From assembly GCA_020718525.1 (NCBI GenBank), contig DYRX01000204.1, forward strand, positions 1 through 7,777: a stretch of DNA of 7,777 bases, read 5' to 3'. The position numbers were made by a program, and so were the translations under genes. Below are positions 1 to 6,648 of this stretch, piece by piece (the first letter of the stretch is position 1; every line of letters starts with the position of its first letter). This DNA is from Victivallis vadensis. GTDB taxonomy: Bacteria > Verrucomicrobiota > Lentisphaeria > Victivallales > GWF2-50-93. The notes under the pieces are model-generated. The model did no database searches and was not told the DNA's origin. It worked only from the letters and a program-made list of their open reading frames with translations.

Positions 1-3000
1 TGTCCCAGCCGCTGAAAACCCAGCCAATGTCTGCCTGGACTGTCGGCGCGGTCGCTCCGGAGCCATGAGCAATTGTCTGGACAAGTTCTCCGCCGCCCGT
101 GCGCGTCCCTTTGCCATCGAGATCAAAGGTCACGGTATAGGTGTCTATCGCGAATTCCGCGGAAACACTTATGTCCGCCGTAACGTTCGTGTCGGTTCTC
201 ACCGCAGTCGTGACGCCGTCGCTCCACTTCACGAAGTTGTAACCGATATTCGCAACGGCGGTGACTTCAGTTCCGCTCGAACCGTGGTTGACGGTCTGCG
301 GAGTAGCTCCGCTGATTGAGCCGTTAGTTCCGGCCGTATAAGTCAAAGTGTAGGTGTCCACTGCGAAGTTGGCGCAAATCTCCATGGGCGATGTGACATG
401 GGGCACAGTCAAGGGATTGTCCGTACTTGTCAGACCGCCCGTCCAGCTTTCAAAGTGGAATCCCACGTCAGGGACGGCGGTGACAGGTTCTGTGTCCCCG
501 CCTAGATCCACAAGCTGGGTTGTGCTCCCGGAAATGCTTCCGCCAGGCGATGCCGTAAAATTCACGGTGCAAAATGGCTGTCCCACGACAAAGAGATCGT
601 CGATGTTCCATCCACATTTTGTAACGGATGAGTTTGTGGGCCCCATCCCGAAACGGATCAATACATCAGAGGAATCAAAACCGACGGCATTCATGTCCAT
701 TTCTTGAAACGTCCATGCCCCATCGTCAAGTTCACTTGTATTCTGCCATATGGTAATCCAAGTGTTTCCATCCCTTGACGCATAGATCTTAGCGCTATCA
801 TTGGATGAGCTGTCAACGCCAAGCCAGCGATAGAAGCATAATTTTACATTCCTGTAGCCGGAACAGTTGATTGCGGAGCTTTGAGCGAACAATTCCGTCA
901 TGCCATTGCTGTAATCCCCGTCCAGGTTGTATCCGATGACATTGTTGTCGGTAAATCCCAAGACGGGATCCTTTTTCCCCGAACCCTGCCCGGAGGGAAC
1001 ACCATAAGCCCATTTGGCAGGAAGCGTCCATCCGGGATCGGCGGTCATATCTGCGGAATATATGACATTGAAGACTTCCATCAGGAATATTTTTTCGATG
1101 GAAAGGCCTAAGGAGTCTGTCGATTTCGCTCTGATGCTGTAATACTTCTTTATTGAATAATCGAAGCTGTCTTTTGCCCTGAGCAGGCTACCATCGACTA
1201 TAAAAGAGCCGTTGTCCGTGTCGCCTTCCCCGTCGGCGAGGGAATATGCGAAACTTTCATATGTCGCCAGATCGGGATCGACTGTCGAGAAAGATCCGAC
1301 GATGGAATTGGCAGGCTTGCCCGCCTTCAGGATTGATGTTGATAGGGAAAATGCGGTGGGAGGACTGTTCCCGCATCTGCCGCTGATGCTGAAGCTATAG
1401 GGGGTTTCGTCTGAATCATTGCAGGTTATCGATATGATCGCAGTCCGCAAGCCGGTGGCGCTTGGATCAAAGGTTATCTGGAATGGCGCATTGGCTCCAG
1501 GGGGGACAGTTGAACTTGGCAAGGACGTTAAGGAAAAGTCGGAGGCGTTAGCTCCGCTGATCGCTACAAGAGGAGTTCCTGTGAGGTTCAAATCTGCGGA
1601 TCCTGGATTCTCGATGGTGAATTCTTTTGCGATGCTTCCACTGGCAACATCGTTGACAGCTCCAAGAAAGGTAAAATCATCAGAGGTCGGAGTCGTATCG
1701 CCGTCTTGTATTGATATCCCATTGCCAGTGATATTGATTTCCGGCAATAGGGCACCGGTTCCCTGGATACTGAACTCGTATGGATTCTCGTTGAAGTCGT
1801 TGTTCGCTATGCTTAATACCGCAGTTCTCAATCCGATGGCTGACGGATCAAATTTTACGGTAAAATAGGCTGCCTGTTTTGCTTCGATCTGGATTGGAGG
1901 CTGGGCAGTGACAGAGAAATCTGCTGCGTTTGCTCCGGAGATTGCGATGATAGGTATCCCAGTAAGATTGAGAGGGGTATCACCACGGTTATATATCCAA
2001 AATGAATTTTGCACTTTCGCCGTGTTTACCTCAGCATTGCCGAAGTCTGAACCATCGCTTGTCGAGGGAGTCGTATCTCCGTCTACGATTTCATTGTAGT
2101 TATTCTCGATCTTCATCTCCGGAGCGTTCGTCCCAGTTCCCTGGATGTTGAAATTGTAGGGGGTTTCATCGCTGTCGTTGTTGGTTATGCTCAATGCCGC
2201 CGTCCTCAACCCACCTCCCGTAGGCGTGAACGTTACCTGGAACGTAGTGCTTGAACCTGCGGCGGCAGGAGTAGATGGAAGTGCCGACACCGTGAATTCA
2301 GACGCATACGCCCCTGATATCGCAACGATCGGATTATCGGTCAGATTTAAGCTGGCGGATCCGAGATTCTCTAGCGTGAACGCTTTGACTACTGTTCCGT
2401 AATTCGCAGCAGTGCTGCCGAAATCCGTGCCGTCCGAGGCGCTCGGAGTTGTATCTCCATCGGCGATGTAGACGCCGTTCCCTTTGACGTTGATTTCGGG
2501 GAAATATGCAACGCTGAACGTGAACTGTCCGCTGAAGGACACCGCGGTCCAGGACACGCTAAAATTGATTGTCTGGGTGTTGCCTTCAAGCTGAGGCAAA
2601 GAATTGAACTCAAAATATTCATCTCCGGCATTTGTAGATGCGGCGGCTTTAGTAACGCTAATTGCAGCGTTGCTTGTTGTCAGAGAGCCTGAAAGGGACA
2701 GTTCGTCCCCGCTGAAAAAACCTGAAATTCCGCTGATGTCAACGTGACTGTTTTGAAGATCAGAGTTTTTAACAATGCCATATTCGAGCAGAGGCAAGGT
2801 TTTCATCAGCTGTGAGATCTTGATTTTCGAAGTCAGGCCGGGGGATATGAAATTTGGCACAGGATTGGAGCCTGTTTCTACGATGAGCTTGAGATCCAGG
2901 GGTTTGCCGCTCATATTATAGGAAAAGCTGCCGTCGGCCGATGTGACTGTCGCCGTGTCCGTATAGTATGTGTCGGATGATTTAAGCACGATGTCATATA

Positions 3001-3964
3001 GGGACGGGAAAAGTCTTTGGGTTGCAGGAGTCGTTGAATTGCTGTAGAAATCTACCCAAAGGTTGGCGCCGGACGGTGTGGAAAAGAATGTGTTTTGGCT
3101 GAGCAGATTCAACGCAATAGCATATTCGGAGTCGGGGGTCGGACTTGTCGTCGAATTGGCCTGCAGCGCCCTGGAATACATATAATGGGCGAGTGCCGAC
3201 TGATTCTCTGCTGCGACAAGCTGGGCGAATGCCGACACGGCTTCGGCTGTCCTTTCTCTCATCAGACATGAGATGCCATCCTTGAAAAGCTGGACTGAGG
3301 CGGCGTTGTTGAACTGGTAGTCTTCCCCCCGGATATTCCTCAAGTTTTGGCGGATGATATTGAAATTGCTTGAATTTCCGGAGGAGTTTGCCAGGGCATT
3401 CTTGCACCACCAGATCGATTCATAATCAAGATCCTGCTTTGCCTTGGATATGGAAAGTCCCATCGATGCCTTATAATAACTGCTGTCAATCGTCGAAGCC
3501 TGTTGGTAGTTTGAAATGGCGGAAGCGTTCTCGCCCTGCGCGTCATAACACCAACCCCTGTTGTAAAACGCCTCCTTGTAGTTGGCGTCAATTGCGATTG
3601 CATTTGTGAATGAGGTTATTGCCAAGGCATAATCCGCTTCCATCGCGTATATCTTACCCTGGTTCAGCAGATGTCGTTTCTCGGATGGCTTCAATGTTAT
3701 TGCCTGGTTGACGCTGGCGAGGGCGTTCGTGAAATCACTCAGCCGGGCATAGGCGAGGCCTAGATTTGAATGTGCCACATCGTAAGTGTTGTCCATGGCG
3801 ATCGCGTCAAGATACTTCTGCTTGGCCCCGGCATAGTCTTTATTAAGATAAAGGGCGTTGCCCTGGCTGACGGTGTTTATAACCTCCTGGGTGACTGAAT
3901 ATACGGGAATGGCCAATAAGAACAGACCGACCAGGAAAGAAAACTTGTGTAATGATATTTTCAT
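1..3964 (-). CDS. Giant exported TPR / choice-of-anchor D / cadherin-like / InlB-repeat protein (3' end beyond window)
   Basis: The frame is open from ATG at 3964 to position 2 (1321 codons) with no stop, so the C-terminus lies outside the window. Residues 1-23 form a Sec signal peptide (KISLHK, hydrophobic stretch to VYS, likely cut after S23). Four 34-residue TPR units follow (28-61, 62-95, 96-129, 130-163), then a helical region to about 265 and an unassigned, probably beta-rich region to 488. Next come three ~125-residue choice-of-anchor D/ASH-type repeats (489-864), a cadherin-like segment with GDTDNGSF (868-967), a jelly-roll-like domain ending near CGWNIDDLF (968-1130) and at least three InlB-type beta repeats (1131 onward). 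The protein is probably periplasmic or surface-located, used for binding or scaffolding; its substrate is unknown. The start is supported by GGTGA six bases upstream, overlapping the stop of the Cys-rich gene. A C-terminal anchor or sorting signal cannot be seen here. Confidence 0.9.
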   Translation of the reverse strand, partial: MKISLHKFSFLVGLFLLAIPVYSVTQEVINTVSQGNALYLNKDYAGAKQKYLDAIAMDNTYDVAHSNLGLAYARLSDFTNALASVNQAITLKPSEKRHLLNQGKIYAMEADYALAITSFTNAIAIDANYKEAFYNRGWCYDAQGENASAISNYQQASTIDSSYYKASMGLSISKAKQDLDYESIWWCKNALANSSGNSSNFNIIRQNLRNIRGEDYQFNNAASVQLFKDGISCLMRERTAEAVSAFAQLVAAENQSALAHYMYSRALQANSTTSPTPDSEYAIALNLLSQNTFFSTPSGANLWVDFYSNSTTPATQRLFPSLYDIVLKSSDTYYTDTATVTSADGSFSYNMSGKPLDLKLIVETGSNPVPNFISPGLTSKIKISQLMKTLPLLEYGIVKNSDLQNSHVDISGISGFFSGDELSLSGSLTTSNAAISVTKAAASTNAGDEYFEFNSLPQLEGNTQTINFSVSWTAVSFSGQFTFSVAYFPEINVKGNGVYIADGDTTPSASDGTDFGSTAANYGTVVKAFTLENLGSASLNLTDNPIVAISGAYASEFTVSALPSTPAAAGSSTTFQVTFTPTGGGLRTAALSITNNDSDETPYNFNIQGTGTNAPEMKIENNYNEIVDGDTTPSTSDGSDFGNAEVNTAKVQNSFWIYNRGDTPLNLTGIPIIAISGANAADFSVTAQPPIQIEAKQAAYFTVKFDPSAIGLRTAVLSIANNDFNENPYEFSIQGTGALLPEINITGNGISIQDGDTTPTSDDFTFLGAVNDVASGSIAKEFTIENPGSADLNLTGTPLVAISGANASDFSLTSLPSSTVPPGANAPFQITFDPSATGLRTAIISITCNDSDETPYSFSISGRCGNSPPTAFSLSTSILKAGKPANSIVGSFSTVDPDLATYESFAYSLADGEGDTDNGSFIVDGSLLRAKDSFDYSIKKYYSIRAKSTDSLGLSIEKIFLMEVFNVIYSADMTADPGWTLPAKWAYGVPSGQGSGKKDPVLGFTDNNVIGYNLDGDYSNGMTELFAQSSAINCSGYRNVKLCFYRWLGVDSSSNDSAKIYASRDGNTWITIWQNTSELDDGAWTFQEMDMNAVGFDSSDVLIRFGMGPTNSSVTKCGWNIDDLFVVGQPFCTVNFTASPGGSISGSTTQLVDLGGDTEPVTAVPDVGFHFESWTGGLTSTDNPLTVPHVTSPMEICANFAVDTYTLTYTAGTNGSISGATPQTVNHGSSGTEVTAVANIGYNFVKWSDGVTTAVRTDTNVTADISVSAEFAIDTYTVTFDLDGKGTRTGGGELVQTIAHGSGATAPTVQADIGWVFSGWD

Positions 3965-3970
3965 GTTTGT

Positions 3971-4321
3971 TCACCAGCATGGGGCATAATATACGCCGAC
4001 GCAACAATCACCAACGCAACTGCAGTTCGAGCCGCAGGAGTCGACGGCGTCACACGAGCAGACAGTGTTGCAGGAACATGTGTTTACGGGGACACAGGTG
4101 CAGACTGAATTGCAGGTGCATGTCGAAGTGCCGTCCGGTTCGATAAGCGCTTCTTCGAGCGGCAGTTTTTCAAGCGCGTCGACCGCGACAAGCGTGAAAC
4201 CGGCCAGAAACTTTTCCAGACCATCGTATTCCGGCGAATCAGCCGGTTGTTCCGGAACCGACCTTATCCCGTCGTCGGGGTGGAAGGATGCCGGACGCGG
4301 ATCTCCATTCTTATCGCCCAT
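3971..4321 (-). CDS. Cys-rich protein with CxC repeats, candidate radical-SAM RiPP precursor
   Basis: The product has 116 residues and I do not recognise it as a named family. Residues 1-67 have no cysteine and are acidic, with a possible amphipathic helix around 34-61 (LEKFLAGF, then LEKLPLEEAL). Residues 68-116 contain 14 cysteines, mostly as CxC pairs, in a 14-residue repeat: unit 1 is CTCNSVCTCVPVNT, unit 2 is CSCNTVCSCDAVDS, and a degenerate third unit leads to the end YYAPCW. A leader plus Cys-rich core, directly after a radical SAM/SPASM gene, is the usual layout of a RiPP precursor; thioether cross-links are an inference. A metallothionein-like metal binder is the main alternative. 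There is no Sec or Tat signal and no double-glycine cleavage site. The start at 4321 is preferred over 4348 because GGAGGAG sits three bases upstream of it. The gene overlaps the maturase stop by 11 nt. Confidence 0.85.
   Translation of the reverse strand: MGDKNGDPRPASFHPDDGIRSVPEQPADSPEYDGLEKFLAGFTLVAVDALEKLPLEEALIEPDGTSTCTCNSVCTCVPVNTCSCNTVCSCDAVDSCGSNCSCVGDCCVGVYYAPCW
3995..4120 (-). repeat. Tandem 14-residue CxC repeat inside the Cys-rich gene
   Basis: Three in-frame 42-bp units encode residues 68-81 (4120-4079), 82-95 (4078-4037) and a diverged third unit, 96-109 (4036-3995). Units 1 and 2 share CxCNxVCxC followed by a V-containing linker; unit 3 keeps C, N, CSC and V but shifts one cysteine. 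The codons differ between units, so the repeat is conserved more at the protein than at the DNA level. This suggests selection on cysteine spacing rather than a very recent slippage event. Confidence 0.8.
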
Positions 4322-5717
4322 GTTCTCCTCCAAAATAAGCTGCACCAATTTTCTTGAAAAAATCAGGTTTTTCAGACACTTTATCCATCAGGTATGACAA
4401 TTGAAATCGCGTAACATCTCTGATCACTTCACATCTGGCCCCTACCATGTCGAGCCTGTCAGTGTTGAAGAAGCGCATGTTCCTAATTGCACAGTCCCCC
4501 GCGCAGCTGTATTTGCAGAAGCATTTCCGGCAGGAAGGCATCATGTGAACATTGCGATCCCTTAGCCTGCTGAGAACCTTGTCGTCGATAGCAAACATCT
4601 TCCTGGCATAATCGTATTTGCCAATATGGAAAATCTCCCGATATTCTGAGTCGGCGTCGCAGATCTCGTAGCATGATGTGACGATTCCGTCGGGAGTTAT
4701 GGAGAAAGGGCTTGCGAAGGCACCGCAGAACGAGGTCAGCTGTGATCGGAACAAGCGGGTGCCAGAGAAGGAGAGCTTGACTCCCAGTTCCTTAGCCGTG
4801 AGCCATGCCTGGTTGTAGAAGTGGGAGAACTCCTTGTTGTCAGGAACAAGCTTGGGGAGTTCTGCGCACCTTCCAGAGGGATATGCCGGTTCGAATTTCA
4901 ATTCCATAGGCTTTGCATAACGAACAAAATAGCGGACGATTTCCGGAAGCTTCTTGACCGATTTGCTTGTCACCGTCGCTTGTATATGGAAAGGGAACTT
5001 GTGTCTCTTGAAAATGTCAATGGTTCTCCTGACATGGGGCGAGCTTTTGCAGCCGTTCTTCAGCGGCCTGTGCCAGTCCTGGATGCGGGGAGGCCCGTCT
5101 ATTGAAAGCGTGACACTTGACAGGTTCTTTACCATCCACAAGGCATTTTGCTCGCTGAAAACACCGTTGGAGGCAAGCCCGATATTCACATTTATTCCGT
5201 GTTTTTTAGCAAGGCCTTTGGAGTAGTCGCAGATTTTGACGAGGCGATCCCATGCAGTCGTCTGCTCTCCGCCGCCGTGGAAGGCAAGCGTGAACTGCCT
5301 CAATTTCTTTTTCATGCAGTTGCCGACGACGAAGTCGACCGCGGCAAATCCGATCTCCCGCGGCAGTACAAGTTCGCCGCTGGAAGCTTTTGCCGCATAA
5401 CAATACCTGCATCCAAGATTGCATTGGTTGGTCAGGAAAAGCGTCGCCTGCGTAGGGGCATATGGGGAATTTAGAGGAGTTTTATTACTATCGTCAGGTT
5501 TGCCATTGAGAATCCCATGCTTGAGCAGGGATTTTGTGAAATCGGATTTCTTGTCTTCTGCTGTGAGCTTCCCTTCGCGAATCCGGTTTAGCATGTTGAC
5601 ATGGCGGGCGTCAAGCCGCATCAGGAATTTATTTGCAGGGGCATATACAAGGTAAGTCCCCCTGTCCTCGGGTATGAGGAAGAGCTCAGAGCTGATATTG
5701 TAAACGCAGGAATTCAT
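4311..5717 (-). CDS. Radical SAM/SPASM peptide maturase with N-terminal PqqD-like (RRE) domain
   Basis: The product is a cytoplasmic iron-sulfur enzyme of 468 residues. Residues 5-72 resemble a PqqD-like RiPP recognition element, ending SLLKHGILNG. The radical SAM core begins with C99-NLG-C103-RY-C106 (CxxxCxxC, for the SAM-binding 4Fe-4S cluster). It continues with HGGGEQT (147-153, SAM contact), ASNG (182-185) and SIDGPP (205-210). The C-terminal SPASM domain fits the family pattern closely: C331-x12-G-x4-C349, C396-x2-C399-x5-C405-x3-C409, then C429, which would bind two auxiliary clusters. Family members make thioether, carbon-carbon or related modifications on peptides, or oxidise sulfatase residues. 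The RRE and the adjacent Cys-rich gene favour RiPP maturation here, with that gene product as substrate (inferred). The start at 5717 is chosen because it overlaps the upstream stop as ATGA; the longer frame from 5930 would add 71 residues that are a shadow of the PqqD gene. Confidence 0.93.
   Translation of the reverse strand: MNSCVYNISSELFLIPEDRGTYLVYAPANKFLMRLDARHVNMLNRIREGKLTAEDKKSDFTKSLLKHGILNGKPDDSNKTPLNSPYAPTQATLFLTNQCNLGCRYCYAAKASSGELVLPREIGFAAVDFVVGNCMKKKLRQFTLAFHGGGEQTTAWDRLVKICDYSKGLAKKHGINVNIGLASNGVFSEQNALWMVKNLSSVTLSIDGPPRIQDWHRPLKNGCKSSPHVRRTIDIFKRHKFPFHIQATVTSKSVKKLPEIVRYFVRYAKPMELKFEPAYPSGRCAELPKLVPDNKEFSHFYNQAWLTAKELGVKLSFSGTRLFRSQLTSFCGAFASPFSITPDGIVTSCYEICDADSEYREIFHIGKYDYARKMFAIDDKVLSRLRDRNVHMMPSCRKCFCKYSCAGDCAIRNMRFFNTDRLDMVGARCEVIRDVTRFQLSYLMDKVSEKPDFFKKIGAAYFGGEHGR
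4325..4331 (-). promoter_or_regulatory. Ribosome-binding site deciding the start of the Cys-rich gene
   Basis: The minus strand reads GGAGGAG AAC ATG, a near-perfect Shine-Dalgarno. The core GGAGG ends five bases before the ATG at 4321. It lies within the last codons of the radical SAM gene (…GGEHGR), and the stop of that gene falls 8-10 bases after the A of the new ATG. This favours coupled and probably high-level translation of the peptide, and rules against the upstream ATG at 4348. Confidence 0.75.
5714..5717 (-). other. ATGA start/stop overlap coupling the PqqD-like and radical SAM genes
   Basis: The maturase ATG (5717-5715) and the PqqD-like TGA stop (5716-5714) share four bases. The upstream bases on the minus strand are a purine tract (GAAAAAGAAAAGAAGAA) with only a weak Shine-Dalgarno. 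Translation of the maturase therefore probably depends on ribosomes finishing the PqqD-like gene, giving roughly matched amounts of the two proteins. Confidence 0.75.
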
Positions 5718-6202
5718 TTCTTCTTTTCTTTTTCCACGAAGATTGACCGGGAGTTTTTCTCCTGGGATATGATGCCGTGTTTTAGCGCTTTTGAGATGAA
5801 GTCGGCCGCCTCTTTCCTGGCATCCAGCTGCCTTCCCTCGGGGAAGCGTTTTGAAATGTCTTCCATGAGGAGGCCGAAGGATGTCCTCTTCTTCTTGTCG
5901 TATTCCCATACATCGCCAATATGATCCCACAGATATTCCGCATCCGAATCTATTTTGAATGCCAACTGCTTTCCGTCCGCTTTTGTTGTCAACAGATATA
6001 CCGATCCGGAAGAGCGTTTTTTTTTGTACGCAGGATTTTTTACTAGGATGGAGTCGTCATTGAGGGGTGCATCACTGCGGGCGTCAGTGTCCGCGGGTTT
6101 GGAATCGGAGGAAATCAAATCGTAGGAAATCAGTGCGCCGGCTCCGGCGATAATCGCATATTTGATGAATTTCCTGCGGGATACTCTTGCTGATTTTGCC
6201 AT
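5714..6202 (-). CDS. PqqD-like protein with twin-arginine N-terminal signal
   Basis: The product has 162 residues. The N-terminus has a Tat motif, SRRKFIK (8-14), followed by a mildly hydrophobic stretch, YAIIAGAGALISYDLI. No good AxA cleavage site follows, so it may remain as a membrane anchor. A polar linker runs to about 65. Residues ~66-147 resemble PqqD-type peptide-recognition domains: a beta-rich start (SVYLLTT, QLAFKID), then AEYLWDHIGD, LMEDISKRFPEG and a terminal helix ending KALKHGII. The tail is Lys-rich (VEKEKKK). Known PqqD proteins work in the cytoplasm, presenting the leader peptide to the radical SAM enzyme; a Tat signal on one is unusual. It is the first gene of the operon and shares a 4-nt overlap with the maturase. 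GGGGG four bases before the ATG supports the start. I am confident in the Tat motif and moderately confident in the PqqD assignment. Confidence 0.82.
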   Translation of the reverse strand: MAKSARVSRRKFIKYAIIAGAGALISYDLISSDSKPADTDARSDAPLNDDSILVKNPAYKKKRSSGSVYLLTTKADGKQLAFKIDSDAEYLWDHIGDVWEYDKKKRTSFGLLMEDISKRFPEGRQLDARKEAADFISKALKHGIISQEKNSRSIFVEKEKKK

Positions 6203-6299
6203 AATACCCCCAGTTCTATCTCCGATAATTTCTTAATAATCGCGGGAACACCGCAGATTAAAGCTGAAAAGGCGACACTAAAGTTCAAATCCCTCAAAT

Positions 6300-6308
6300 A
6301 CTATAGCA
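6300..6308 (-). promoter_or_regulatory. Possible extended -10 promoter of the four-gene operon
   Basis: On the minus strand, TGC is followed directly by TATAGT (5 of 6 matches to TATAAT), which is an extended -10 arrangement. No good -35 lies 16-18 bases upstream. A transcript would start near 6293, leaving a leader of about 90 bases before the ATG at 6202. This is the best candidate I can see in the upstream region, but AT-rich sequence gives such matches by chance. Confidence 0.3.
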
Positions 6309-6410
6309 ACTGATAGGAATTTTGATTTCCATCATGCCGGACAATATTGCGGAGAAAACAAAAATCAAGTGTGAAATGCTAAAAAGGGCAGGAATTTCTT
6401 CGGGAAATGC

Positions 6411-6451
6411 CTTCCTCCCCCCGCTCCACCTGCCGGAGCGGGGGGAGGAAG
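6411..6451. repeat. Perfect 17-bp GC-rich inverted repeat (hairpin)
   Basis: The left arm CTTCCTCCCCCCGCTCC (6411-6427) is exactly complementary to the right arm at 6435-6451, with a seven-base loop ACCTGCC. No T-tract follows on either strand, so it is not a standard intrinsic terminator. It lies about 210 bases before the operon start codon. It could be a dispersed REP-like palindrome, a transcription-blocking structure between the operon and whatever lies upstream, or a mobile-element remnant. Confidence 0.85.
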
Positions 6452-6562
6452 ACGGGATTCGGACGGGAAAGACAAAATCCTGCTAAAAAATAGCCTGAAA
6501 AGCGCAGACCTCTCCTGTCCAGGTTTCATTCTGTTTGGAGGGAATTATCAGAAGTTGGTCAG

Positions 6563-6585
6563 ATTTTTTCGGCAGCCGAAAAAAT
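6563..6585. repeat. AT/GC hairpin, arms ATTTTTTCGGC / GCCGAAAAAAT
   Basis: Eleven-base complementary arms (6563-6573 and 6575-6585) flank a single A; in practice this is a 10-bp stem with a three-base loop. The T-tract comes before the GC core and the A-tract after it on both strands, the reverse of a Rho-independent terminator. It is the first of several adjacent small dyads. Confidence 0.75.
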
Positions 6586-6589
6586 GTAT

Positions 6590-6648
6590 AGATTTTGCGC
6601 CGCGCAAAATCTTGCCAGTGGGCAAGCTCGCCGAAGGTCTGGACGGCG
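6590..6648. repeat. Cluster of three further short hairpins
   Basis: Three dyads follow almost without a gap. The first is AGATTTTGCG (6590-6599) with CGCAAAATCT (6603-6612). The second is CTTGCC (6611-6616) with GGCAAG (6621-6626). The weaker third is CGCCG (6629-6633) with CGGCG (6644-6648). With the hairpin at 6563-6585 they could fold as a chain of stems in single-stranded DNA or RNA. I do not recognise the element; a structured RNA or the end of a palindrome-rich mobile element are both possible. Confidence 0.6.

Noticed and set aside
65..2402. Plus-strand frames opposite the giant gene (for example 354-707, 1419-1868, 1908-2099, 2178-2402)
   Set aside because: All are antisense to an uninterrupted 1321-codon minus-strand frame with clear domains; their open length reflects the codon bias of the real gene.
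2994..3603. Minus-strand frames 2994-3410 and 3340-3603
   Set aside because: They lie in other frames inside the TPR part of the giant gene and have no protein-like features.
3971..4120. Cysteine repeats as a multihaem cytochrome
   Set aside because: There is no CxxCH motif; the pairs are CxC and no histidine is present in the Cys-rich half.
3971..4348. 125-codon version of the Cys-rich gene starting at 4348
   Set aside because: GGAGGAG sits correctly before the ATG at 4321; the nine extra residues are encoded by the antisense-of-none overlap with the maturase end and have no ribosome-binding site of their own.
4311..5717. Radical SAM gene as an anaerobic sulfatase-maturating enzyme
   Set aside because: It shares the SPASM layout, but no sulfatase is nearby, and the N-terminal PqqD-like domain and adjacent Cys-rich peptide fit a RiPP maturase better. 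It is not fully excluded.
4311..5930. Longer 539-codon version of the radical SAM gene
   Set aside because: The extra 71 codons lie within the PqqD-like gene in another frame, have no domain character, and ATG 5717 gives the typical ATGA coupling.
6411..6451. Hairpin as a Rho-independent terminator
   Set aside because: No T-tract follows the stem on either strand and no gene ends beside it.
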